Below, one piece after another: positions 36,072 through 43,995 of a stretch of DNA of 64,000 nucleotides. The translations under genes were made by a program, and so were the position numbers. The notes beneath the pieces are model-generated. The model worked only from the letters and a program-made list of their open reading frames with translations, was not told where the DNA came from and did no database searches. This stretch comes from Cohaesibacter intestini (GTDB taxonomy: Bacteria; Pseudomonadota; Alphaproteobacteria; Rhizobiales; Cohaesibacteraceae), in NCBI RefSeq assembly GCF_003324485.1, contig NZ_QODK01000004.1:248001-312000 (forward strand), read 5' to 3'. The first letter of the stretch is position 1; the number at the start of each line of letters is the position of its first letter.

Positions 36072-37376
36072 TTAGCTGCGATCGATGAGACAGATCTGGA
36101 TGTCAGCGACGTTGGTACCGGTCGCGCCGATCTCGATATGATCGCTTGAGGCTTGCAATGCCTTGTAGCTGTCATTGTTGGCCAGCAGGGCCGCAGGGTC
36201 TGTATCTGCATCTCGCATTCTTGCAAGGCTATCCGGATCAACCAGCCCTCCGGCACTGTCGGTCGGGCCATCGCGGCCATCGGTGCCACCGGACAGGAAC
36301 ACCCAACACCCGGTGATTGGTTCGGCCTCTGCGGCCAGAGCAAAGCGGGCTGCCAGTTCCTGATTGCGGCCCCCCTTGCCATCACCTTTCAGGGTGACTG
36401 TGGTCTCTCCGCCCCAGATATAGGCTGTCTTGTGACCATTTGGGGCTTCGGCCACTGCGTCACGCAGCATGGGCGCGACCTCTTCGACATCGCCCTCGAG
36501 CAAATCATCGAGGATCAGTCCACGCCAGCCCATTGGCAGGGCTTCGAGAATGGCTTCAAGGCTGATGGCGTTCGAACCGATCAGGCTGTTGCTGCTGTTG
36601 GACAGATCGGCGGGGGGGCTGTCTTGCTCGCTGCTGGCTTTGGTTTCAAGGGCCGTTCGTACCGCGCCGGGCAAGGCATCAAGCAAGCCCTTGTCTGCGA
36701 ACAGGGCCATGGCGTCCTTGGCAGTTCCCAGCGGCGGGCTGGTCGGGCCGGAGGCGATGGTGCTCAGATCATCGCCGACTACGTCTGAGAGAATATAGCT
36801 TTGCACCTTGGCCGGGTGGGCCAATTGGCTGAGACCGCCACCTTTGAGCTGCGACAAGGTCTGGCGGACGAGGTTCATTTCATGGATGGCGTAGCCATTG
36901 GCCAGCAGCAGCTTGTTGACGGCGATCTTGTCCTCAAGGCTGATCCCGTCAATCGGAGCAGGGACAAGGGCGGAGCCGCCGCCGCTGATCAGCACGATCA
37001 CCTGATCTTTAGCCGTTGCGCCTTCTAGCAGAGCGATGATGGCCTGACCGGCGGCAAGGCCATTGGCATCTGGGACCGGGTGTCCGGTGGCAAAGCAGGA
37101 GGCCCCATCAATCGCCTTGGCATTTTCATAATTGGTGACCACCAAGGCCTCAAAGGGCGTGCCGTCGGGCAGGGCCTTGAGGCAGGTCTCCGCCATGGCG
37201 TTGGCGGCCTTGCCCAGCGCAATGATCAGGTAACGGCCGGTTTCAAGCGGTAGCAGAGGGTGCTTTTCAAAGGCGCGTGCCAGCCCATGGGCCGGATTGG
37301 CCGCATCCACACCCACCTGAAATAACGCCAGAGCCAGATCTCTCAAGGATTGGTTGTCCTTCTGCTGCTCTGCCAT
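36072..37376 (-). CDS. Glycerate 2-kinase (MOFRL/GckA-TtuD family)
   Basis: 434 residues. The N-terminal DUF4147 part has IALGKAANAMAE (about 52-63) and VLISGGGSALVPAP (about 127-140). The C-terminal MOFRL domain has GGETTVTLKGDGKGGRNQELAARFAL and FLSGGTDGRDGPTDSAGGLVD. Members phosphorylate glycerate to 2-phosphoglycerate, and some were annotated as hydroxypyruvate reductase. The start is preceded by GGGAGAGAAGCAG. A strong terminator-tipped structured RNA ends 108 bp upstream, so this gene may either have its own promoter (a TATAGT lies near 37427) or be controlled by read-through. Confidence 0.92.
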   Translation of the reverse strand: MAEQQKDNQSLRDLALALFQVGVDAANPAHGLARAFEKHPLLPLETGRYLIIALGKAANAMAETCLKALPDGTPFEALVVTNYENAKAIDGASCFATGHPVPDANGLAAGQAIIALLEGATAKDQVIVLISGGGSALVPAPIDGISLEDKIAVNKLLLANGYAIHEMNLVRQTLSQLKGGGLSQLAHPAKVQSYILSDVVGDDLSTIASGPTSPPLGTAKDAMALFADKGLLDALPGAVRTALETKASSEQDSPPADLSNSSNSLIGSNAISLEAILEALPMGWRGLILDDLLEGDVEEVAPMLRDAVAEAPNGHKTAYIWGGETTVTLKGDGKGGRNQELAARFALAAEAEPITGCWVFLSGGTDGRDGPTDSAGGLVDPDSLARMRDADTDPAALLANNDSYKALQASSDHIEIGATGTNVADIQICLIDRS

Positions 37377-37483
37377 CTGCTTCTCTCCCTTTGGCGTGAT
37401 TTTCTGTCATCGAATTTGGGCAGACTATAGAAGTGGCCACAGCAAAGGGCCAGAGTTTATGGGTGGATTGTTGGGTGAGGCAC

Positions 37484-37526
37484 AAAAAAATAATGCCCTG
37501 CTCCCAAGTGATCGGGTGCAGGGCAT
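37484..37526 (-). terminator. Rho-independent terminator of the candidate small RNA
   Basis: ATGCCCTGC (37493-37501) and GCAGGGCAT (37518-37526) form a perfect 9-bp stem with a 16-nt loop. On the minus strand the stem is followed by TATTTTTTT. On the plus strand no T-run follows, which fixes the direction. It lies 108 bp before the glycerate kinase start. Confidence 0.85.
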
Positions 37527-37674
37527 GAGGGTCATCCGGGCGGGTCCGATTGCATACGTTATCGGGGAGAGGCAGTATGCGTTTCGGCGGCCCCCCGTCG
37601 CAGATGACGGTGCCTCTGGGGAGAGGCTTCGTTGGCTCACTTACGAAAGCAACTTTAATACTTTCGTCTTAGCC
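37484..37674 (-). ncRNA. Candidate structured small RNA, about 190 nt, unknown family
   Basis: Read on the minus strand, this segment contains five consecutive stems and ends in an intrinsic terminator. Stem 1 spans 37634-37674 (GGCT and ACGAAAG pairing with CTTTCGT and AGCC). Stem 2 is 37612-37627 (GCCTCT, loop CCCC, AGAGGC). Stem 3 is 37595-37610 (CCGTC/GACGG). Stem 4 is 37552-37580 (GCATAC/GTATGC). Stem 5 is the terminator. A -10-like TATAAC (37686-37681) would place the transcription start at about 37674, exactly at the 5' edge of stem 1. It does not show the hallmarks of 6S, tmRNA, SRP or RNase P RNA that I could check. It may be an independent sRNA or a 5' leader of the glycerate kinase gene. 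Confidence 0.55.
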
Positions 37675-37680
37675 GGGGAA

Positions 37681-37738
37681 GTTATACCTTTGAACAGGCC
37701 TGTCCAATCCCCAGATTTTCCACTCGATCCCCAGATTT
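37681..37738 (-). promoter_or_regulatory. Candidate promoter with two 12-bp direct repeats
   Basis: A -10-like TATAAC occupies 37681-37686 (minus strand). Upstream lie two perfect copies of AAATCTGGGGAT at 37707-37718 and 37727-37738, exactly 20 bp apart. Relative to a start at about 37674 the repeats fall near -33 to -44 and -53 to -64. This is the usual place for a response-regulator or other activator binding as tandem dimers on one DNA face. The -35 match (TTGGAC) has a short spacer of 15 bp, consistent with activator dependence. Confidence 0.5.
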
Positions 37739-37761
37739 CCGCCATTCTTGCGGTCAGATGG

Positions 37762-37896
37762 TCATTCTTCGCCACGGCGATAGAATGTCATGGATTCCCA
37801 GTCGCGGCGGTCCGGATGGATGCGTGGCTCGGATTTGCCTACATTTTTGAAGATGTTGAGGGCGAAAGAAAAGGGCGTGCTGTTTTTGTCGAACAT
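37762..37896 (-). CDS. Small conserved-looking 44-residue protein
   Basis: A 44-codon gene starting MFDKNSTPFSFALNIFKNVG and ending DWESMTFYRRGEE. GAGG lies six bases before the ATG. The sequence has a short hydrophobic N-terminal helix and a basic, proline-containing C-terminal half (EPRIHPDRRDWESM). Amino-acid usage looks protein-like, with no rare-residue noise. I do not recognise a family. It lies upstream of, and on the same strand as, the candidate structured RNA, so the two may be functionally linked or the RNA may be its regulated 3' neighbour. Too short for routine gene finders, so it may be missed in annotations. Confidence 0.55.
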   Translation of the reverse strand: MFDKNSTPFSFALNIFKNVGKSEPRIHPDRRDWESMTFYRRGEE

Positions 37897-38168
37897 GGCT
37901 TACCTCATCATGCTGTTTCGAGCCTGCCTTGGCCCGAATTTGCGCTGCATTCTGTATGATCTTTTCAGCTGGTTTGATGTCTAAATTCCGGGGCTGATTG
38001 GATCGGATGCTGTGGTTGCTGTGTGTGTTTTCTGTCTGTTGTTGGCTCTATTCTGCCATTTTTCGAATTTTTCGGAAGAGATGATTGTGCGACACACCTA
38101 TGCATAAAATGCATGGATATATTTTTCGGAATGCAAAATAATTATGACGATGCAAAAGGCTGACGGGA
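37897..38168. other. Intergenic region between the small-protein gene and the imu promoter
   Basis: About 270 bp, AT-rich toward the right end, without a supportable gene. It must carry the promoter of the 44-residue gene (minus). A short palindromic stretch ATGCATAAAATGCAT (38099-38113) is present, of unknown meaning. Confidence 0.4.
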
Positions 38169-38200
38169 TTGACTTTTTGTGATACGTTCTCTTTATGTTC
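38169..38200 (+). promoter_or_regulatory. SOS promoter with alphaproteobacterial LexA box
   Basis: TTGACT (38169-38174) is followed after 17 bp by TTTATG (38192-38197) as a -35/-10 pair. GTTC-TCTTTAT-GTTC (38186-38200) is the direct-repeat LexA box GTTC-N7-GTTC known from alphaproteobacteria, and it covers the -10. LexA should therefore block RNA polymerase until DNA damage. The imuA start lies 80 bp downstream. Confidence 0.85.
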
Positions 38201-38279
38201 CTTTTTGCCCGGTTTTGGCGTTGCTTTTGTTGATGCATCCTCCGGGCTTTCACTGGTGCTTATCAAGGAGGGGTTTCTC

Positions 38280-38978
38280 ATGTCTCAGTCTCTTTCCCAG
38301 TCTTTGGCGGATGCTTTTCCGCTGAAACAGGGGCGGGTGCATGAAGTGGTCGGCCATGGGGGGGTGGTTTTTGCGGCGATCGCTGCCGGTATGGCCCGTT
38401 GCCCCGATCGCAAGACCGGGTATCAGGCACGGGCTGTTTTGTGGCTGGTTGAGGGATGGCGCAGCGATCAGCTCAATCCGCACGGGCTGGCTGCCTTTTG
38501 TGACCCGGAGCATCTGCTTTTGGTACGGGTGCCCGACCACAAATCGATGCAGGCCTGTGCCGAAGAGGCCTTGCGCTCCGGTGCGGTGGCGGCTGTGGTG
38601 GCGGAAATGGCGCAACCGGTTTCCTTCACCGCCGGGCGACGGCTGCAGCTGGCTGCTGAAGAGGGGCGGGCGACGGGTATCCTGTTGATTGGCGAGGGGA
38701 TGGGGACCAATGCAGCGGAAAGCCGCTGGCATTGTGCACCGCTTTTTCGGCAGACTCCTGCGGACTCCTCCCTGTCATCCTCTGCAGGGCGGTCTGGTGA
38801 CTCGACTCTGCAACGCTGGCAGATTATAAAGAACAAATCAGGAACATTGGGAAGTTGGGATATCATCTGGGATGCAGAGACGCGTCGTGTCATTGTGGTT
38901 TCCGAGGCTGGCGAGCGACCGCATTATGCGGCACCAACCGGCGATGATGCCTTTTGCGCTCACGTGGCAGCAGAATAA
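38280..38978 (+). CDS. imuA: SOS mutagenesis protein ImuA
   Basis: 232 residues, a RecA-like fold remnant of the ImuA family. It starts MSQSLSQSLADAFPLKQGRVHEVVG. Typical features are the LVRVPDHKSMQACAEEALRSGAVAAVVAEM stretch (about 81-110) and a C-terminal TLGSWDIIWDAETRRVIVVSEAGERP, while a Walker A motif is absent. It works with ImuB and DnaE2 in error-prone translesion synthesis after DNA damage. The ATG at 38280 follows AAGGAGGGG at ideal spacing. Its 3' end overlaps imuB by 107 bp in another frame. Confidence 0.88.
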   Translation: MSQSLSQSLADAFPLKQGRVHEVVGHGGVVFAAIAAGMARCPDRKTGYQARAVLWLVEGWRSDQLNPHGLAAFCDPEHLLLVRVPDHKSMQACAEEALRSGAVAAVVAEMAQPVSFTAGRRLQLAAEEGRATGILLIGEGMGTNAAESRWHCAPLFRQTPADSSLSSSAGRSGDSTLQRWQIIKNKSGTLGSWDIIWDAETRRVIVVSEAGERPHYAAPTGDDAFCAHVAAE

Positions 38979-40479
38979 CACCGAGCGCCTTTATTGCCTC
39001 AATGGGCTGGCCGAGCAGGAGGGGTTGGAGCGGGGCATGGGACTGGCCGATGCCCGCGCCCTGTGTCCAAACTTGCAGACCATGCCGGCGGATCAGGACG
39101 CCGATCATCAGTTTCTTCTGTTGCTGGCCTGTTGGGCGGGGCGCTATTGCCCTTGGGTCGGGCTGGAAGGGGAGGATGGCCTGGTGATGGATGTCACCGG
39201 ATCGACCCATTTGTTTGGTGGCGAGTTGGCTTTGCTTGAGCGGCTTGAGGAGCGGCTGGGCCATGCGGGCCTGTCGGTGCAAATGGGGCTGGCGGAGACA
39301 CGCGGCGGGGCGTGGGCGCTGGCTCATTATGCGCAAGACCGGCCGTTGTCCGAGCGGCTGGTGGCGCCGGGTCAAAGCTTGTCGGCGCTCGGGGCCTTGC
39401 CAGTGGCGGCCTTGCGGCTTGAGGACAAGCTGGTGACCGGGCTGTTGCGGCTGGGGGTGCGCAGCATCGAAGAGCTTTATGCCTTGCCGCGCGCGACACT
39501 GACCCGGCGCTTTGGCCTTGAGCCTTTGATGCGGCTCGATCAGGCCTTGGGGCATCGGGAGGAAGCGATCTCGCCCCTGTCGGAACCGGCCCATTATGGG
39601 GTGCGGATGAGTTTACCCGAGCCGATTGGCCTGACCGAGGATGTGATGGCGGTGGCGGGGAAATTGCTGGACCGGCTTTGCGACAAGCTGGACCAGCGCG
39701 GCGCTGGCGCGCGGGTGTTGCAATTGACCATGCGGCGGCTCGATATGGCGGCCAGTCAGGTGGAATTGCGCCTCGCGCGCCCGATGCGGGAGGCCGAGCG
39801 GATCCTGCCTTTGTTCGAACGCGGGGTTGGCGAGGTGGATGCAGGCTTTGGCATCGACATGGTGCGGCTGGAAGCGCTGGCCGTCGAGCCGATGGCGGCC
39901 GAGCAGACGGTGCCTGCTGCACTCGTTTCTCAGATGGACGCAGGAGCGAAGAACAAGGCAGTCTCCCAGCCGCTTGATGATCTGATCACCCGGCTTGGCA
40001 GTCGGATCGGGCTGGACAATGTGTTGCGCTTTTTGCCCGCCGACAGCCATGTGCCCGAGCGCAGCTTTTCGCTGCAGCCTGCCGCGTGGAGCATGGCGGT
40101 GGATGAATGGCCCAAAGCTGGATCCAAAGCAGCTCCTGTTTCTGGCCCAGTCTCTGGCCCTGTTTCTGGCTTACCGCGCCCTGTGCGGCTGTTTCCGCCC
40201 GAGCCGATTGTCTTGCCCCTTTCATCAGACGAGCACATCGCCCGGCGAGAGCCTCCGGCCCATTTCCGTTGGCGGCGGATGCAGCTGGCAGTCAGTCGAG
40301 CCCGTGGGCCGGAACGGATTGCACCGGAATGGTGGTGGGATGATCCACTTTGGCGGTCGGGTTTGAGGGACTATTGGTGGGTGGAAACCCGGCAGGGCTG
40401 GCGCTTGTGGCTGTTTCATACGCCGCAAAATCGGCTGACCCATTTGTCGAGCTGGTTCGTGCAGGGGGAATTTGCATGA
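38872..40479 (+). CDS. imuB: Inactive Y-family polymerase ImuB
   Basis: 535 residues with the Y-family polymerase fold. The first catalytic motif is replaced by SLWFPRLASDR, so the metal-binding acids are missing, as in known ImuB proteins that act as scaffolds bridging the beta clamp, ImuA and DnaE2. Other features are DVTGSTHLFGGE (about 105-116), a helix-hairpin-helix region (LRLGVRSIEELYALPRATLTRRFG) and the C-terminal ImuB tail ending DYWWVETRQGWRLWLFH. A repeated SGPVSGPVSG linker lies near residue 425. It begins inside imuA and ends overlapping dnaE2 (ATGA). Confidence 0.93.
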   Translation: MQRRVVSLWFPRLASDRIMRHQPAMMPFALTWQQNNTERLYCLNGLAEQEGLERGMGLADARALCPNLQTMPADQDADHQFLLLLACWAGRYCPWVGLEGEDGLVMDVTGSTHLFGGELALLERLEERLGHAGLSVQMGLAETRGGAWALAHYAQDRPLSERLVAPGQSLSALGALPVAALRLEDKLVTGLLRLGVRSIEELYALPRATLTRRFGLEPLMRLDQALGHREEAISPLSEPAHYGVRMSLPEPIGLTEDVMAVAGKLLDRLCDKLDQRGAGARVLQLTMRRLDMAASQVELRLARPMREAERILPLFERGVGEVDAGFGIDMVRLEALAVEPMAAEQTVPAALVSQMDAGAKNKAVSQPLDDLITRLGSRIGLDNVLRFLPADSHVPERSFSLQPAAWSMAVDEWPKAGSKAAPVSGPVSGPVSGLPRPVRLFPPEPIVLPLSSDEHIARREPPAHFRWRRMQLAVSRARGPERIAPEWWWDDPLWRSGLRDYWWVETRQGWRLWLFHTPQNRLTHLSSWFVQGEFA

Positions 40480-43400
40480 GCGCCCCAGATGATCAGGTGC
40501 AGAGCAAGAACGCTGGCACAGCGGCGCAAGGAAAGTCAGCCCAAGGAACACCGGCCAGCGGCCCGCATCCCGGACCTCAGCCCGGTGCGGTTTCTGCGCA
40601 GCAATTCGAGCAATTGCGACCGCAGCTCTATTCCGAGCTTTGCGTGATGTCCAATTTCACCTTCCTCAAGGGCGCTTCGCATCCGGAGGAATTGGTGACA
40701 CGGACCGCTGAACTGGGATTAGAGGCGATCGCCATCACCGACCGCAATTCACTGGCCGGGGTGGTGCGGGCTTATTCTGCGCTGAAAGAATTGCAGCGCG
40801 AAAGCAACGAGGCGATCAAGGTGCGCTCGAGCCAGCGGATCAATCCCTCGAGCCGCGCGGTGCTAGACACTCCCCATCAGCAGCCTTTGACCCGGCCCGA
40901 AGGCGTGAAACTGCCCCGGCTGATTGTTGGGGCACGGTTGGTGCTGGAAGATAGCAGTCTTGACTGGGTGGCGCTGCCGACGGATCGGGCCGCTTACGAG
41001 CGGCTGACCCGCTTGCTGACCCTTGGCAAAAGGCGGGCGGGCAAGGGCGCGTGCCATTTGCTGCATGGGGACATGCTGGGCGGCTGTTCGGGGATGATGT
41101 TGATTGCCCTGCCGCAGCAAGGGCTTGGCCATGGGGATGTGGTGGCGCACATCAAGGCGGCGGTGCAGCGCTTTCCCGGCTCGGTCTTTTTAGGCGCGGC
41201 GCCTGCCTATAATGGCTCGGATCAGCTCTATTTTGATGCTTGCTCAAGCCTTGCCTATCGGCTGGCCGCGCCGATGGTGGCGGTGGGGGATGTGTTGATG
41301 CATCACGGCAAAAGGCGGCAACTGGCTGATGTGCTGACCTGCATGCGCGAGCATATCACCATCGATGAAATCGGCGCGCGCGCCCTGCCCAATGCGGAGC
41401 GACGGTTAAAGGGGGCGGCGGATATGGTGCGGCTTTATCGGCGGCATCCGGCGGCGCTCAGGCGGGCCAATGAAATTGCCCGGCGTTGCAATTTTTGTCT
41501 CAGCGAATTGAGCTATCAATATCCCGATGAGGTGGCGGGGGACGAGGGGCCGCAGGCGCGGCTTGAACGCCTGACCCGGCAAGGTCTCAAGCGGCGCTAT
41601 CCGCAAGGGGTGCCAGAGCAATCGCAAAAGCTGGCCGACAAGGAGCTGGCGCTGGTCGAAAAGCTCGGCTTTGCTGCCTATTTTCTGACGGTGCATGACA
41701 TTGTTGCCTTTGCCAAGGGACAGGACATTCTGTGTCAGGGGCGTGGGTCGGCGGCCAATTCCATTTTGTGCTATGCGCTGGGCATCACCGATGTGGCGCC
41801 GGAAACCATCACCATGGTGTTTGAGCGCTTTGTCTCGGAGCATCGCGGCGAGCCGCCGGATATTGACGTCGATTTCGAGCATGAGCGGCGCGAAGAGGTG
41901 ATCCAGCATATTTATCAGAAATATGGTCGCCACCGGGCGGGGCTTTGCGCCACGGTCATTCATTTCCGCTCGCGCTCGGCGATCCGCGAGGTCGGCAAGG
42001 TGATGGGGCTGTCGCAGGATGTGACAGCGGCTCTGTCCGGCCAGATCTGGGGCTGGTCAAATGAGGGCGTCGATATGGGGCGGATGCGGGAGCTGGGGCT
42101 GGAACCCGGCGATCGGCGGCTGATGCAGACCTTGCGGTTGATTGCCGAGATTGTCGGCTTTCCGCGCCATCTGTCCCAGCATGTGGGCGGCTTTATCATC
42201 ACCAAGGGGCGGCTGGATGACCTTTGCCCGATCGAGAATGCGGCGATGGAAGACCGCACCATCATCGAATGGGACAAGGATGACATTGATGCGCTGGGTA
42301 TTTTGAAGGTCGATATTCTGAGCCTTGGCATGCTGACCTGCATCCGCAAGAGCTTTGATCTGTTGCGCAGCCATGAGGGGCTGGATTTTGTCATCGGCAC
42401 GGTGCCGCAGGAGGATAAGGCAACCTATGACATGCTGTGCGTTGCCGATGCGGTGGGGGTGTTTCAGGTGGAAAGCCGGGCGCAGATGAATTTCCTGCCG
42501 CGGATGCGTCCGCGGCGCTTTTATGATTTGGTGATCGAGGTGGCGATTGTCCGGCCCGGTCCCATTCAGGGCGGCATGGTGCACCCTTACATCAATCGGC
42601 GGCAGGGGCGTGAGCCGGTGCATTATCCGTCGGCGGAGCTGGAAGCGGTGCTCGGCAAGACCCTCGGGGTGCCATTGTTTCAGGAACAGGCGATGCAGAT
42701 CGCCATTGTGGCGGCAGGCTTTTCGGCCGAAGAGGCCGACCGGCTGCGGCGCTCGCTGGCGACTTTCCGGCGGATGGGGACGATCCATTCCTTCCGTGAG
42801 CGCTTCATGGGCGGGATGATGGCGCGGGGCTATGACCGGGACTTTGCCGAGCGCTGTTTTTCCCAGATTGAGGGTTTTGGCGAATATGGCTTTCCCGAAA
42901 GCCATGCGGCGGCCTTTGCCATGCTGGCCTATGTCTCGGCCTGGCTGAAATGCCATCATCCGGCGATCTTTGCCTGCGCCTTGCTCAATTCCCAGCCGAT
43001 GGGTTTTTATGCTCCGGCGCAGATTGTGCGCGATGCGCGCGAGCATGGGATCGAGGTGCGACCCATTTGCGTCAATCACAGCGGCTGGGACAATGGGTTG
43101 GAGCGGCGCGGCGACGGGGCATGGGCCTTGCGGCTCGGTTTTCGCCAGATCAAGGGGTTTTCGCAGGAGGATGCGGTCTGGATCGAGGCTGCGCGAGGCA
43201 ATGGCTATCCCGATCCGCAGAGCTTGTGGCAGCGGGCGGGTCTGTCCTCGGCGGCCTTGGAGCGGCTGGCAGAGGCCGATGCCTTTGTTAGTATGGAAAT
43301 GGATCGGCGCGAGGCGCTCTGGCAGGTCAAGGCCTTGTCGGGCCTCAAGCCCTTGCCTTTGTTCAATGATCCGATTGATGGGGAATGCATCACCGAGCCG

Positions 43401-43967
43401 AAAGTGGTGCTGCCCTCAATGCATCTGGGAGAGGAAGTGGTGGAGGATTATGTCGCCACCCGCCTGTCGCTGAGGGCCCACCCGATGGAATTGCTGCGTC
43501 CTTCAATGCCGGATCTGACCTGCCATGGGGAGTTGCTGACTTGCACGCAAAAGAAGGTCAGCGTCTGTGGGCTGGTGGTGACGCGGCAAAGGCCGGGGAC
43601 GGCGTCAGGAGTGATTTTTGTCACTCTGGAGGATGAAACCGGAGTGTCGAATGTGGTGGTCTGGCCGAAAGTCTACAAAGCCTTCCGCCGGGCGGTGATT
43701 GCCGGGCGGTTGCTGCGGGTGCATGGCTATTTGCAGAAAGAGGGCATTGTCGTTCATTTGATTGCTGAGCGGGTGGAGGATTTGTCTCACCGCCTGTCAG
43801 AGCTTGGTCACCCGCTGGATGATGCGGTGGGCATCACCAATCCTCAGGCCGATGAGGCGCCACGGGTCAAGCCCTCCAAAGCCTTGGCGCGGTCGCGCAG
43901 TGTGGCGCGGGCGCGGCATCCGCGTGAGCAGGCCAAGAAGCTGTTTCCAAGCCGGGATTTCCATTAA
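40476..43967 (+). CDS. dnaE2: Error-prone DNA polymerase DnaE2 (ImuC)
   Basis: 1163 residues. An N-terminal extension rich in Ala, Gln and Pro (about 1-45) precedes a PHP domain beginning YSELCVMSNFTFLKGASHPEELV. The polymerase core shows the catalytic aspartates in PPDIDVDFEHERREEVIQHIY (about 455-475) and FQEQAMQIAI further on; a C-terminal OB-fold (VSVCGLVVTRQRPGTASGVIFV) follows. It synthesises across lesions with ImuA and ImuB. The start is fixed by the ATGA overlap with imuB and a GGGGGAA ribosome site; longer frames upstream only mirror imuB. Confidence 0.95.
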   Translation: MSAPDDQVQSKNAGTAAQGKSAQGTPASGPHPGPQPGAVSAQQFEQLRPQLYSELCVMSNFTFLKGASHPEELVTRTAELGLEAIAITDRNSLAGVVRAYSALKELQRESNEAIKVRSSQRINPSSRAVLDTPHQQPLTRPEGVKLPRLIVGARLVLEDSSLDWVALPTDRAAYERLTRLLTLGKRRAGKGACHLLHGDMLGGCSGMMLIALPQQGLGHGDVVAHIKAAVQRFPGSVFLGAAPAYNGSDQLYFDACSSLAYRLAAPMVAVGDVLMHHGKRRQLADVLTCMREHITIDEIGARALPNAERRLKGAADMVRLYRRHPAALRRANEIARRCNFCLSELSYQYPDEVAGDEGPQARLERLTRQGLKRRYPQGVPEQSQKLADKELALVEKLGFAAYFLTVHDIVAFAKGQDILCQGRGSAANSILCYALGITDVAPETITMVFERFVSEHRGEPPDIDVDFEHERREEVIQHIYQKYGRHRAGLCATVIHFRSRSAIREVGKVMGLSQDVTAALSGQIWGWSNEGVDMGRMRELGLEPGDRRLMQTLRLIAEIVGFPRHLSQHVGGFIITKGRLDDLCPIENAAMEDRTIIEWDKDDIDALGILKVDILSLGMLTCIRKSFDLLRSHEGLDFVIGTVPQEDKATYDMLCVADAVGVFQVESRAQMNFLPRMRPRRFYDLVIEVAIVRPGPIQGGMVHPYINRRQGREPVHYPSAELEAVLGKTLGVPLFQEQAMQIAIVAAGFSAEEADRLRRSLATFRRMGTIHSFRERFMGGMMARGYDRDFAERCFSQIEGFGEYGFPESHAAAFAMLAYVSAWLKCHHPAIFACALLNSQPMGFYAPAQIVRDAREHGIEVRPICVNHSGWDNGLERRGDGAWALRLGFRQIKGFSQEDAVWIEAARGNGYPDPQSLWQRAGLSSAALERLAEADAFVSMEMDRREALWQVKALSGLKPLPLFNDPIDGECITEPKVVLPSMHLGEEVVEDYVATRLSLRAHPMELLRPSMPDLTCHGELLTCTQKKVSVCGLVVTRQRPGTASGVIFVTLEDETGVSNVVVWPKVYKAFRRAVIAGRLLRVHGYLQKEGIVVHLIAERVEDLSHRLSELGHPLDDAVGITNPQADEAPRVKPSKALARSRSVARARHPREQAKKLFPSRDFH

Positions 43968-43995
43968 ACAGGGGGTCTTGTTGGTGCGGCAAAGC

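Noticed and set aside
37484-37674. Identification of the structured RNA as 6S RNA, tmRNA, SRP RNA, RNase P RNA or a glycine/TPP/cobalamin riboswitch
   Set aside because: None of the conserved core sequences of these families that I could recall is present; the RNA is left unassigned.
37354-37959. A 201-codon plus-strand frame in the gap after the glycerate kinase gene
   Set aside because: It lacks a ribosome site, has no domain-like composition, and runs antisense across the terminator, the structured RNA and the 44-residue gene, which explain the region better.
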